DNA from: Daucus carota subsp. sativus
Taxonomy: Eukaryota > Streptophyta > Magnoliopsida > Apiales > Apiaceae
DNA: 64,000 nucleotides
Assembly (NCBI RefSeq): GCF_001625215.2
Contig: NC_030383.2
Span: forward strand, 7,576,779-7,640,778
Direction: 5' to 3'
Shown here in pieces: positions 11,902 through 22,640 of the stretch. The notes under the pieces are model-generated. The model was not told where the DNA came from. It did not search any database and saw nothing but the letters and a program-made list of their open reading frames with translations. Position 1 is the first letter of the stretch. Each line of letters starts with the position of its first letter. A program made the position numbers and the translations under genes.

Positions 11902-13310
11902 GCTAAGAAAACCCTGCATATATAGAACCAACCAAAATGAAAACAAAAAAATTTACCATCGCGTTAAAATGTTTATATTGTAGGTGTAGAATGTATATAT
12001 GTGTACCTAAAAGCAAACACTGGAAAACGCAGAAAAAGCAGCAGCAAAGTTAGGGTTTGTAAGAGAAGAAAACAAATTGCAGGCAGAGTTGGTAGTCAAT
12101 AACATTAATGTATCTCCAGAACAAGCAGAATAACAGGCTATATATATACAAACACAACATATCCTACGCAGAAACCAAATCTCTGCTAAAGACTGCATCA
12201 ATTTGAAAAAAATTGACCAATACTAATATGGAAAAAACAAGCAGTAAAATAAAAAAATGCTTGAAAAGCTTCAGACTAAGAAACTCTTGAGTCTTGTAAA
12301 ACAAAAACTCCTGTTTAATCAATGCTTGCGTGCCTTAAGAGCACTTTCATCAATCAGAATCACAGTACCAAAATTGAAGAATTATCCTGTTCTTTTTCAC
12401 ATGAAAAATCAGCGAAAATAAGCAAACTCATCGCACACAGTGTTCATGTCACACACATCCAAGAAAAAACACTTACACAGAAACACACGCATACAGATTC
12501 TCAGATCAAGATCAAAACATATCAAATATACAACTCATCAAGTAGAGATTGATCAGATGAAAATTCATGTGTGGACTCAAGTAATCGAAAGCGTAAATTC
12601 ACTAAAGTATAGCACTACTACACGCAAGTGCACTCGCAGAGATGGACAAAACCCAACCTGTAATATCAAAAAATAGCGAAATCTAGGCGATTGAAGCCCT
12701 AAAAAGTAAAACACACAAAAAATCTCAGAAACACAAGCGAGATAACTGTATGCTACTCTACATGTTGATAAACAACACTCCACAAGCAGATTTTTAGAGA
12801 GAGAAGCAGCGGCTTCACAGAATAAACAACAACGCACACATTCACACACTGAAACACACACACACGCATACGAGATCGTAGAATCACCAACAAAAACAAC
12901 AAATCGCAACTAAAATCGAAGTTTATCAGGTAATATATACACATACATATATGGCACTGAATCTGATCGAAGCATAAAAACTACATACAAGTTACAACAC
13001 GAGAATGCACATATGTATAAACTAAAAGCGAGCTGAGTAGAAGATTCTAGAGAGAGGAAGGGCACCTCTGGTGAATATAGAAATGTGTGTGTGTGTGTGT
13101 GTGTTTCTTTGTGTATATACACACAGAAACGTAATGGCCGCCTAGATTGAGAGGGGGGGGGGGGGAGGGGTGCAAGTGAAAATGTGTGTTTGTGTGTGTG
13201 TCAGGGTGGTGGTGAAAAGAAATGGTGGTGAAAGTGAAATGTAAACAGTTGTGCTCCCAACGCATATACACACACATGTGCATTTATAGATCCACAAAGT
13301 TTGTTAATTT
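11902..13310 (-). promoter_or_regulatory. DYAD 5' leader and promoter region
   Basis: An acceptor at 11914-11915 lies 12 bases before the DYAD start codon, so the leader is spliced. A donor-like GTACAC at 12006 may end a non-coding exon above it. Simple GT, G and CA runs (13081-13104, 13150-13165, 13190-13200) and CACA/CT-rich text precede it. The exact transcription start cannot be read from sequence. Short frames here are low-complexity artefacts. Confidence 0.35.
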
Positions 13311-13694
13311 GTGAGTAACTTTTTACTATTATTTTTAATTTAATCGGATTAGGTTGTAAATTATTATCATTTTACATATTTACCTGTTGACATACATAAT
13401 AAAAAAGAATCTATTTCCCGAATAAGAATAACAGGGTGACTAGCTTTTTACTTTTTTTTTTTAATATAATCAACTGAATCGGTCATCGTAAATTATTGTC
13501 TTGAAGTATTTTACATATTTACTGGTTGATATACATATTCAAAAAAATCTATTCTCCGAATAATAGGGTGAGTAGCTTTTTACTAATCTTTTTAATTTAA
13601 TCAACTGATTTGACTGTAAATTATTGTCTTGTAGTATTTATATATTTTCTGGTTGACATACATAATCGAAAAGAATCTATCATCCGAATAATAG
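13311..13694. repeat. Three-unit direct tandem repeat of about 128 bp
   Basis: Units start at 13311, 13436 and 13568 (125, 132 and 127 bp). Each contains GTGAGTAGCTTTTTACT-like text, GTAAATTATTGTCTTG, TTTACATATTTACTGG, TTGACATACATAAT, AAGAATCTAT and CCGAATAATAG in the same order. The units have diverged by point changes and small indels, so the array is not recent. No terminal inverted repeats are evident. Confidence 0.85.
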
Positions 13695-14718
13695 GAAAAT
13701 ACGTAATAAATTTAAAATGATCAACCGGATGATATATATTGTACACTGTTAAGTATTTTCTACATCCAGGTTTTGATGAAATTGTTTGTCAAAAATAAAT
13801 AAAATTTCTTTGTGAAATTGTGAAGATAACAGAATACTTAATATGGGCCTAGGTTGGATCATGATAGCTTAAAAAAAAGGCCCAACTAATCATCAACAGG
13901 ATCTTCATTTTTAAAAGAAAATTAAAAAAAACAAGAGCGCTTACAAAATTACAAACATTACTGATTCCAAACCAAAGGAAAAATCATGATCGATTGTGTT
14001 GCAGCTGCACTTAGAATTAATATATATGAGTGTGATTGAATAGGAGTGGATTTATCCCTGTTATTTCCAGATATTCGGATTAAACTCTCATACAATCCAA
14101 ATATAAATATTAAAAAATATTAGAACATATTGGGGTCAAGAATACAAAAATATAAGTAGATCGAAAAGTGTACTTTTTGCTGCCAACTGATAGTAGATTA
14201 CTACCGGAGCACATTGGTTCAGTGGCATTGCAGCGCGGCAAAATCATTTGTTTCTTTTATGACAGGAAAAACAAAGAGCATCAGTAGACACAGTATGAGC
14301 AGACTCTGGCTCAAGTGCTTGTCTATTTTAAAGATCTTCATACTACAGTATGTAGTATGTACCTTCTAATCCATTAACTTAAAGCTTTCACAATTCTGTC
14401 CATTCGCATATATTTTGTAGCACTTCGAATTTCACCAACTGAAGGTTCATCCTTTCAGGGGTACAGAGAAAATACATGTCAATCTGACTTATTGGAGTAG
14501 AGATACATGGAACTCATGTTAAATATGGGCCGAAATCCAGAATCGATGGACATTGGAAAATTTTAACCAAGTTTAGACCTAACAGAAACCACCTGGAATT
14601 TGTTTATACAAAAGGCACAATTAAGAAAGTGCATTACACACCAGAACAAACATTAATACACAATCTATGGATGCGGTCGGATATTACTGGACCAGCTCTG
14701 GAACTTTCGAGCATGCTG
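13695..14718. other. Intergenic, no gene recognised
   Basis: AT-rich DNA between the tandem array and the 3' end of the oxidoreductase gene. The last few hundred bases probably include that gene's 3' untranslated region. A tRNA A-box-like GGTTCAGTGGCATTG near 14217 may be a degraded SINE, but no B box or poly-A tail pairs with it. Confidence 0.4.
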
Positions 14719-17700
14719 CTAAGCTCCATCTGGTATCAGCACAACAGAGCCTGATGTTTTCCTATTCTCAAGATCAGCCTGTGCTTGCGCTGCCTCAGAT
14801 AAGGGATAAGTGTGGTTTACACGAACCTTTAGGACACCTGATGCAACATTGGCAAACACTTCCCCGGCAGCTTCCAGCAGTTCATCACGTGTTATTGTGT
14901 AATTGAAGAGAGATGGCCTTGTCAGAAAAAGGGATTTTGGAGCAAGAGCAGACAAAGGCAATGGATCAGGGGAACCAGAAGACTGTCCAAAGCTCACCAG
15001 GTAGCCCCGTGTTTTTAAGCATGCCAATGACCCCTGAGCACAATAATTTAACATTTTTACTATTAAAAGTTGAAAGTGTAAGTTGGTCAGTTTTCATTAA
15101 CTTGGAATAGAGAAAAAAATAAAATTCAAATTTCAATTCAACTGTAAGACAGAATATGACAACATGTGCATGCCTAGGTTGGTATGGTCATCAACCTGAT
15201 GCTCATCCAATGCAAATAACAATAGCCACAATTTCAGCTCTGATTATTTAGCACAACTGGTATAGTGGTATTGCAGCTTCCTTTTGGCAGTAGATACGAT
15301 TAAAGGTTAAAAATCAATTACCTCAAATGTGTCCTTTCCAACAGAATCATAGACAACTTCAACACCTTTCCCTGAAGTTATCTCTTTCACACGGGTAACG
15401 ACATCTTCTTCTTTATAGAGTATGGTATGGTGACATCCATCATCTCTAGCCTGTGCTGCTTTCTCTGTTGTAGAGACGGTTCCAATAACAGTAGCACCTA
15501 GCGCATTTGCCCACTGGCACAGAAGAGATCCTACACCACCTGCTGCAGCATGAACAAGAATTGTGTGTCCAGGTTCAACCTATAATACAAGCTAATATGA
15601 GTCTCATGCCAAGAAACACCATAATACTATCAAAAGGAACACCACACGAAATATGCAAGCAATGATTTAACTTCTTATGTCAGACCAGTGATATTTGAGG
15701 TGAAAGGCACATCACGGCCTAAGAACCTCCTGAACCCAGGCAGAGAGTACTAACGTGAGGTGCAAGATTGACAAGTTTTTAAATGCACAGAACTATAATC
15801 CTGAACTCAATAAATGTCAAATCAGACATATAAAACTGTTACCTATGAACCAAATGCAACTTAACTAAATAACACAGATACATACATATTTGTAAAGTTA
15901 AGGTATTAAACTAGGTTGCTGACCAATATAAGGGTCAGGTTATACATGCAAATATGGAGGATCTTAACATTCAGTCTCGTTACATGGCAAATGGCTATAT
16001 GACCCATGATCTTGTAGTTTTCATATATCCCTTGCTCTTTTCTATTTAAACAAAAGTATCTTACTACAAGTTTCTATTGAAATGTAGAGTCAATAGGGTG
16101 TATCAAATTTTGGAATTCACGTGCACGAACAGTTTTATCAACTAAAGTATAAACGAATGGAGTGTTGGATTGTGACAGAGATCACAAATGAAACCTCATG
16201 CAATTTGTCAAATCCTCACATGGTACTAAACTGTCAACTATAGCTGCTTAAATAGATCGCTCCATTCAAAAGGTAGCAAGAACTGGGCCATGAAAGAACC
16301 TGAATGGGCAAAGAAAAGTTTACAGATACGATAACAAAAGTATATAAGGCAAATTATTTTATCATGAACTTCCTTAATATATAGCTTATTACTAATCATG
16401 CATTGAGGGGCGACAATTTAAGTTGTGTACCTAAATCATAAAATGACAGAGGCAAAAAAAAAAATCCAACTAAATTAGTTTTGGACTTTGAGAACTCATA
16501 TTCTTTTCTAATATTGGATGTACATTTGGCACATTGTGAAAGGAATTGTCATACAAGTCGTAGGATGCAAAAAGTGAGAAGAAAACTGGAGTAAAATATT
16601 CAAAATTCATGTACCTTAAAACAGCGACGCACGAGAAATTGAGCAGTCATCCCCTTCAGCATGACAGAGGCTGCAACAGCTGGATCAATAGAAGAAGGAA
16701 CTGGAACCACTCTGTCCGCTGGAAGAATCTGTTCTTCAGCGTATGATCCCATTGGATTTCCAGCATATGCAACAAGGTCACCTACTTTCCTGCCAGTTAG
16801 CCCAGGACCCACAGCTACCACAACACCAGCTGCCTCCATACCTGCAATCAAAAGCAATATTAATTTAGTTTTAACCAATTGTTAGCATCGACAACTTTGT
16901 GTATAACTGTATATAGACTCTTATATGCTCAATAATGAATGAAAAAACATATCAGAACGCATTTCTTTTCATTATTGTTAAATGTGTGAGCATCCTAAAG
17001 CAAAAAGTGCCAAAATAATATAAGAATTTCGCTGAATGATCCATGAACTTTAAAGAGGATGTACTTCATATGTTAAAAATCAGTCATGCAAATTCACAAT
17101 ATATGTATATCGTTAACTAAACAAAAGAGATGATCAGTGATAGGGACAAAGAAATAACATAGAAATTTTATAGGAAATAGAAGTGCATATATACAGTATA
17201 CAATTGCTGCATATATACCGAGGTGTGTTACAATGAAAGAGGTCGAGCCACTTTATATATACATTGAATCAGCTTGCTCTCCAAGCCTGTAACAGTACTG
17301 TGATGTCATCATAATGATGTCAGCACATCATGTCATGCTACACCAATAATCATCTTAAAAATTACTTTATTTATTATCTTTTCCAATGCAATTTTATAGA
17401 AACGACGGTAGGTACGAGAAGAAAATCTCTCCAATAACAGTTTATACCTATAGAACTTACGACTGGAGTTCAATGACAACATGGTCCCTGTAGGCATGTG
17501 CTATATGTGTCGCTTTGCGTGTCTAATATATTGGTGACTGAACTTCAAAGTTTTCAGTCTAGAAAAAGTAAATTACTTTAGGATCTTTGGCTAATCCTCA
17601 AGTAAAGAACTGATATAGTAGAATTAACACCTTTACAATTGGAACAATAGCAGGGACGCATCTTCCACAATGAAATAGACAAATTATTTGACCTGGCCTT

Positions 17701-19339
17701 TAAGGACTAATTCATATTTTAGGATTAAAAATTGGCGATAACCTATTTCCCCTCCTTCACAACTAACATTACTAACTTTTCCAAGTCCATCATCCTTATC
17801 TTTAAGAAGAGTAGAGAACAAAAATAGATTCTGGATAGGTTTCTATGGATAGTAGATCTTCTTTTGGCAGAACTAGTTCAAGTAACATTCATATAACAGA
17901 TGCATAATTGAATATAAAAGACAATAAAAGCATTTCGCAAAGTATAAATCTCTACTAGTAATCAAACATAGAACACTTTCTGCTGTCACTACCATAAGGA
18001 CTGTCCTGGATAAGTTGAAACTGTACTCAAATGAATCATAAATTGACAAACAACAATGCCAAAAGAAACACACACGCGAATCTAGAACATCAAATAAAGA
18101 ATACTGATACCTTTCTCCAAAACAGAACACAAAAGAATCCATTTATTGTTTTAAGGATCAATTATACATGTTATAGCAAGTACACGCTCATAACAGCAAA
18201 CCTGGTGTGAAGGGCATTGTAGCTGCTTTGTAAACCCCTTTCCGATAGTATATATCAATAAAATTTAACCCAATGGCCTTATTTTTTACCCTGACCTCCC
18301 CATCTTTGGGTTCTCCAATTGGCACATCCTCCCATTTCAGGACCTGTTATCAGTTCTACACAATTTAAGTCATTATTCAACAAAATTTACGACTCTAATT
18401 AAAATTCTGTGGGAGCACAATCACATAACAAGCCTAAAACTAGTTTTGCCTTAGTTGTAACACAGAAGATGACAAATGATAATGGACAGGTGTCCAAAGG
18501 GTAAGATACTTGAGTTTCTGCTTGGATGGGTAGGGAATTTTGAAAAGAAGTAATGTACCATTACTTCGTCTCAAAAATGAAGGAGCTGTTTATAAACCAA
18601 ACCTTGTCTGGTTCACGAAATTAATGTACTGTAATTCATAAAACAGCGAAATTCACTCTTATACATTAGTACTCACAATTGTTCTTTTAATGAATACAAG
18701 TTAACTGTCCATGGGAATTAAAAAATATGATCCCCCTTTTTATACAATACTCTTTGGCAAACGACGTAAGATATTGTTACATTCCATTCTATCATTCCAG
18801 ACCGAAACATTACCGAGTGTCTATATGTCATTCTTGTACTCATAGTCCCATACCCCTGAGCAACAATGATCATTCATCGGCCCTTGCATTATAGTACCGC
18901 GTATATGGAGGGTTCGAATCTTAATAAAGCTAGACTCGTTTCAGCATTCTAATTTCTGTAATTGACCAATATCCACTAAATATTAAATACATGAATGATG
19001 TAGCAAACTGATATATACAGATTAATAATCAAGAGATGATCAAGTTAATAACTACTGTAAACACAACAAAGTCAACAATTCTAAATGATGCACACCGATC
19101 AATTAAAGAAGTCCTAATGCACCCGCCCCCTATGGGGTTCGAACCCTCAACCTCTTGTCGCTGGAGGGCTTGTTAGTCCATGTATAAATCCTAATCGAAC
19201 TCTACCATCATCAAACTAAATACACTACTAGCAAATAAAAAATATATATTATGAACTATAAACTTCAGCTGATATTTGTGATCACAACATAAAGATACTA
19301 CAATACAAACACACACACAGGGGGAGAGAGAGAGGGAGG

Positions 19340-19370
<31 letters not shown>

Positions 19371-19620
19371 CCTCGTGACCGCCCAATTCATGAACCCTGA
19401 TTGCTTTGACCATGTCTGTTTCGGCTGCTGATGAAGAAATTGAAAGTGATGCTGTGTATCTGAACTTGCGACCTTTGTTCTGGTTTATACTAAATAAATT
19501 ATTAATACAAGTTGTTGACAACTTTAACTTTCGGGTCAATGACATGAGTTGAGGGATTTGTGGTTCGATTAATCTCATCATTTTCAAGGCTAGTCTCGTT
19601 TGAAAAATAATCGGGATCAA
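14719..19620 (-). CDS. Zeta-crystallin-type NADPH:quinone oxidoreductase, probably organelle-targeted
   Basis: Five exons join in frame into 396 residues: 19372-19620, 18202-18343, 16615-16841, 15322-15579, 14719-15033, all GT-AG. The core begins at MVKAIRVHELGGHE (about residue 70) and follows the medium-chain dehydrogenase/reductase order: GroES-like N-terminal half with GLNFIDIYYRKGVY, GMEAAGVV and GDLVAY, then the NADPH-binding turn HAAAGGVGSLLCQWA, then RGYLVSFGQSSG and KTSGSVVLIP at the end. The catalytic-zinc ligands of alcohol dehydrogenases are absent, as in quinone oxidoreductases. About 69 residues before the core are Ser/Thr/Lys/Arg-rich and low in acidic residues, so plastid or mitochondrial import is likely. 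The first Met used here is the farthest upstream; Met14/15 or Met26 could be the true start. Intron 1 starts beside a GA microsatellite. Confidence 0.88.
19110..19190 (-). mobile_element. Possible tRNA-derived SINE remnant
   Basis: On the minus strand a B-box-like GGGTTCGAACCCC follows GACTAACAAGCCC. TCCTAAT occurs on both sides (about 19111 and 19188) and could be a target duplication. No poly-A tail is visible, so this is tentative. It lies in oxidoreductase intron 1. Confidence 0.3.
19323..19370. repeat. (GA)n microsatellite at the oxidoreductase exon 1 donor
   Basis: An imperfect GA run lies immediately beside the donor GTCTCT of exon 1 (read as CT on the coding strand). Length change could affect the splice site, but this is only a possibility. 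Confidence 0.85.
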
Positions 19621-20164
19621 AGTAGAAAATATAGCCGAGATTTGTGGTTATACAGTATTAATCTCTCAGTCAATTTATTAATTTGTTTCACTTTTTTTAT
19701 CTATCTTGATTTGATAATTAATTTCTACATGGCTACATCCGCTTAGGTTATTTATCCTGGCTATAGGTCTAAAACACGTTTTTTTCACTCTTATAGAATG
19801 TAATTTTATAAATTATCTCAACTTTTATGAATAATAATTTAATATATTTTAAAAAAATAAATTATAAAATTATATTTTATATGAAACTTAAAATACGTGG
19901 CAAGTAATAAAAAAATAGTAAAGAAATTAGAGAGACACATGGAGTACAATTAAAAATTAATTTACTTTCAGAAAATCCTAAGAAAAAGTCTAATATATAT
20001 TTTTATTGAAAAAATTAAAGACATTACTTTTTACTATCAATCGAAATTCTTAGAAAATGCGTCTACAAAAAATCAAAAAGACTTATAAAAAGTAAAAGAT
20101 GGAGTACTTCCATATATTTAAAGATATATATTTTTCTAATTTTCTTAACAGATTAACGAATTGG

Positions 20165-20168
<4 letters not shown>

Positions 20169-20247
<79 letters not shown>
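20169..20247. repeat. (AT)n microsatellite, about 39 units
   Basis: An uninterrupted AT run of about 79 bases upstream of the oxidoreductase gene. Such long runs are often copy-number unstable and hard to assemble. Confidence 0.95.
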
Positions 20248-20248
<1 letters not shown>

Positions 20249-20457
20249 CAATCAATCATTAAATGTTAGCCCCTCTATTCATAATTTTTTGTCATGTCTG
20301 ATTTTTAAATGAATAAATAATATAAATCTAATTAAAATATATATATTATATAACTGAAAACTATAGGAAAATATATCATTTTAAAATATTATTTTTACTT
20401 ATTAAAAGGAATAAAAAAATATATTTAATTAATCAATCAAAAATTATAGATAAAAAT

Positions 20458-20498
20458 GGCGCCTTCCTTAGCTGTGGTTAAGGAAGGAGTTGGCGCTT
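20458..20498. repeat. Near-perfect hairpin GCGCCTTCCTTA / TAAGGAAGG...GCGC
   Basis: CCTTCCTTA pairs with TAAGGAAGG across an 8-base loop, and GGCGC / GCGC continues the stem with a 3-4 base interruption. The block stands out as GC-rich within AT-rich DNA. No T tract, gene or terminal repeats adjoin it. Origin unknown. Confidence 0.6.
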
Positions 20499-20757
20499 TC
20501 TCAGTGAATACAACACGGTCTCTTGACACCATTTAGTGGTAAGTGGAGTATGCGGCGCGAATTCTTTTTTTTATTTAGTCAATTTTCACTCAAGGCAGTT
20601 GGTCATCAATGTATTAACCTGATGCCAACTCCCATGTCTTAAACAAAAAATGACATTCTCAACACCTTATACATATATGTATATATTCAAAACAAAGTAG
20701 GCGACAACTCTTATTCAAAATAAGAGTTAACACTTATTTTGAAATAAATATTAACGA

Positions 20758-20790
<33 letters not shown>

Positions 20791-21479
20791 TATACACACA
20801 TTATTAAGTTCTTTGAAGACACATTCAGATTTGACTTTACTGCTTGATTTTGGAACCACTATTATGTTAACTTGATTAATTTTTCGTTAAGTAAATACAA
20901 CGAACAAATTCGTACGTATTGATGTTTAGTGCACTGGTCTGGCTCGCAAACGACTAACACTGATATCAACTTCATACCATCTTTGATAAATAAACTTGAC
21001 CAGTCCATTCCATGTTAGAAATGCTTCAATATCTAATCACGAATAACTAGAGTGTCGATACTGAAAACCCCTGGCACTTGATACTAAATTAGTAGACAAC
21101 TTATGTTCCCTAAAACAACTTGTACTTTATTTTTTACTGAGGTCTGAACATATTAATGAATTTCTTTTCAATGATCTTGTGATTGCTTTAGTTTGTTTGA
21201 TCTTCTAATTTCTTATGTACCTGTTCTTCAAGCTGTCGATTCTTGTATCGAACTTATTTATTGTTTCATGTCTTGATTATAGTCTTTAAGTTATCGCTAT
21301 TACAAATTATGTTACATTATGTCTTACAATATAATTTCATTCCAGTAACTCTTAAACATCAATTTTGGAGTCAATCATCCAACAAACATTATCACTCACA
21401 CAATCAATCCTCTTTTTAATCAAATAATGTATAACATGTGATGATCCCTAAATATTGTGTGTTAAACTCAATAGGCATG

Positions 21480-22310
21480 CGTGTTAATATGGAGGCACTG
21501 TGGATAGAGTTGGTCAAACAGATGATTTAGCGTTGCCCGAATTGTTGACAAGCACGGTCAAAGTACAACCTGAACCATGTCGGGGTAAACCAACACAAAT
21601 CGCGGAGGAGAAGTGTTTAATTTTCAGGAACAGTGAACCAGTGCAGCTCGTCTCGCTTTGACGAATTGGTACGGTACGTGCTTAACCGGCACGACAACGA
21701 CTAAGTGAAGGATGTTTTGATTTTTATTATTTTTAATTCATTTGTTTTAAGTATTTGCTTTGTTTTAAGTTTTGGTTTCATTTAAAATACAGTTTTGTCA
21801 TAAAAGAATGTGTTTATTTTGTTTTGTATAAAATTAGATTATTTAAATTAGAAAGTTTTTGATATGTTTAAGATTAAGATTTTAATGTTTATTATTTTTT
21901 GTGTATATTAGAGTTTATTTTTGTGTATTAAATAATTTAAATTTGAATAAATTCTAATGTACAAACGAATATATCCATTAAATGAAATAACTTAAATTTC
22001 AATGAATTCTAATTTATAATCACTAATCACAGTTAAAAAATATTAATTTATTGTTAAAATTAGAAATGAATATTTTATTAAGATAATATGTAAAATTGAA
22101 TAAAAAATAAATGGCAAACCCGCCTCATCAAACCACCAAAGCACGTCGTGCCGATTACGGGTTATCATTTCCCAGTACAAGCCCAGCATGGCCTGACCCG
22201 GCCCGCTTAGCAGTGTCGGTTTCATATTAGGGTAGAATGAGCACGCCCTTCCATTAATCGACACGGCACGGCTCGAACCGCCCGTTTGACTGACACTGCT
22301 TGTGAAATGA
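21480..22310. repeat. Degenerate transposon-like block with GC-rich ends
   Basis: GC-rich segments at about 21480-21700 and 22105-22300 flank an AT-rich core. They carry inversely related motifs such as GGTCAAACAGA and TTTGACTGACA, and text like GGCCCGCTTAGC and GACACGGCACGGCTCG that is typical of plant repeat families. No clear target duplication was found, so class is uncertain (hAT-like MITE suspected). Confidence 0.4.
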
Positions 22311-22640
22311 CAAAAAAAAACAGGATTAGAGTATCTGTTAAAGGATTACAAAGGTAAACTAATGAATATGTAATTCATAAATATAATAAACTTATAGAAA
22401 AGGAATATATTGATACGATTTGTGGTTCCCACATTTTTTAATATAAATGATGAATTTTAGATTCATTAGTAAACAAGAATAAGAATATTAATAAAATCCA
22501 ACATGATAGTTTATGTATAAACACATAGTATTTTTGGTAGATCGAATATAGCAGGCCTATATATTACTGAACAACAGCATTCAGCGATCATTTTCATATC
22601 TCAAAACCAAAATATTATCTTTATCAGTTTAGTGTTCAAA

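Larger units (their letters stand above)
19621..22640. other. Intergenic between the divergently transcribed oxidoreductase and IDD genes
   Basis: AT-rich DNA with the AT microsatellite, the hairpin, an ACAT run (about 20760-20800) and a degenerate repeat region (21480-22310). No protein-coding frame is recognisable. It must contain both promoters, but I cannot place them. Confidence 0.4.

Noticed and set aside
12577..13283. Several overlapping frames near the DYAD leader
   Set aside because: Cys/Val and His/Thr-rich translations of CA/GT repeats.
13311..13694. CRISPR-like array
   Set aside because: Units are adjoining 128-bp repeats with no spacers, in a plant nuclear sequence.
18880..18940. 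B-box-like GGGTTCGAATC
   Set aside because: No A box at the right spacing and no cloverleaf, so not a tRNA gene.
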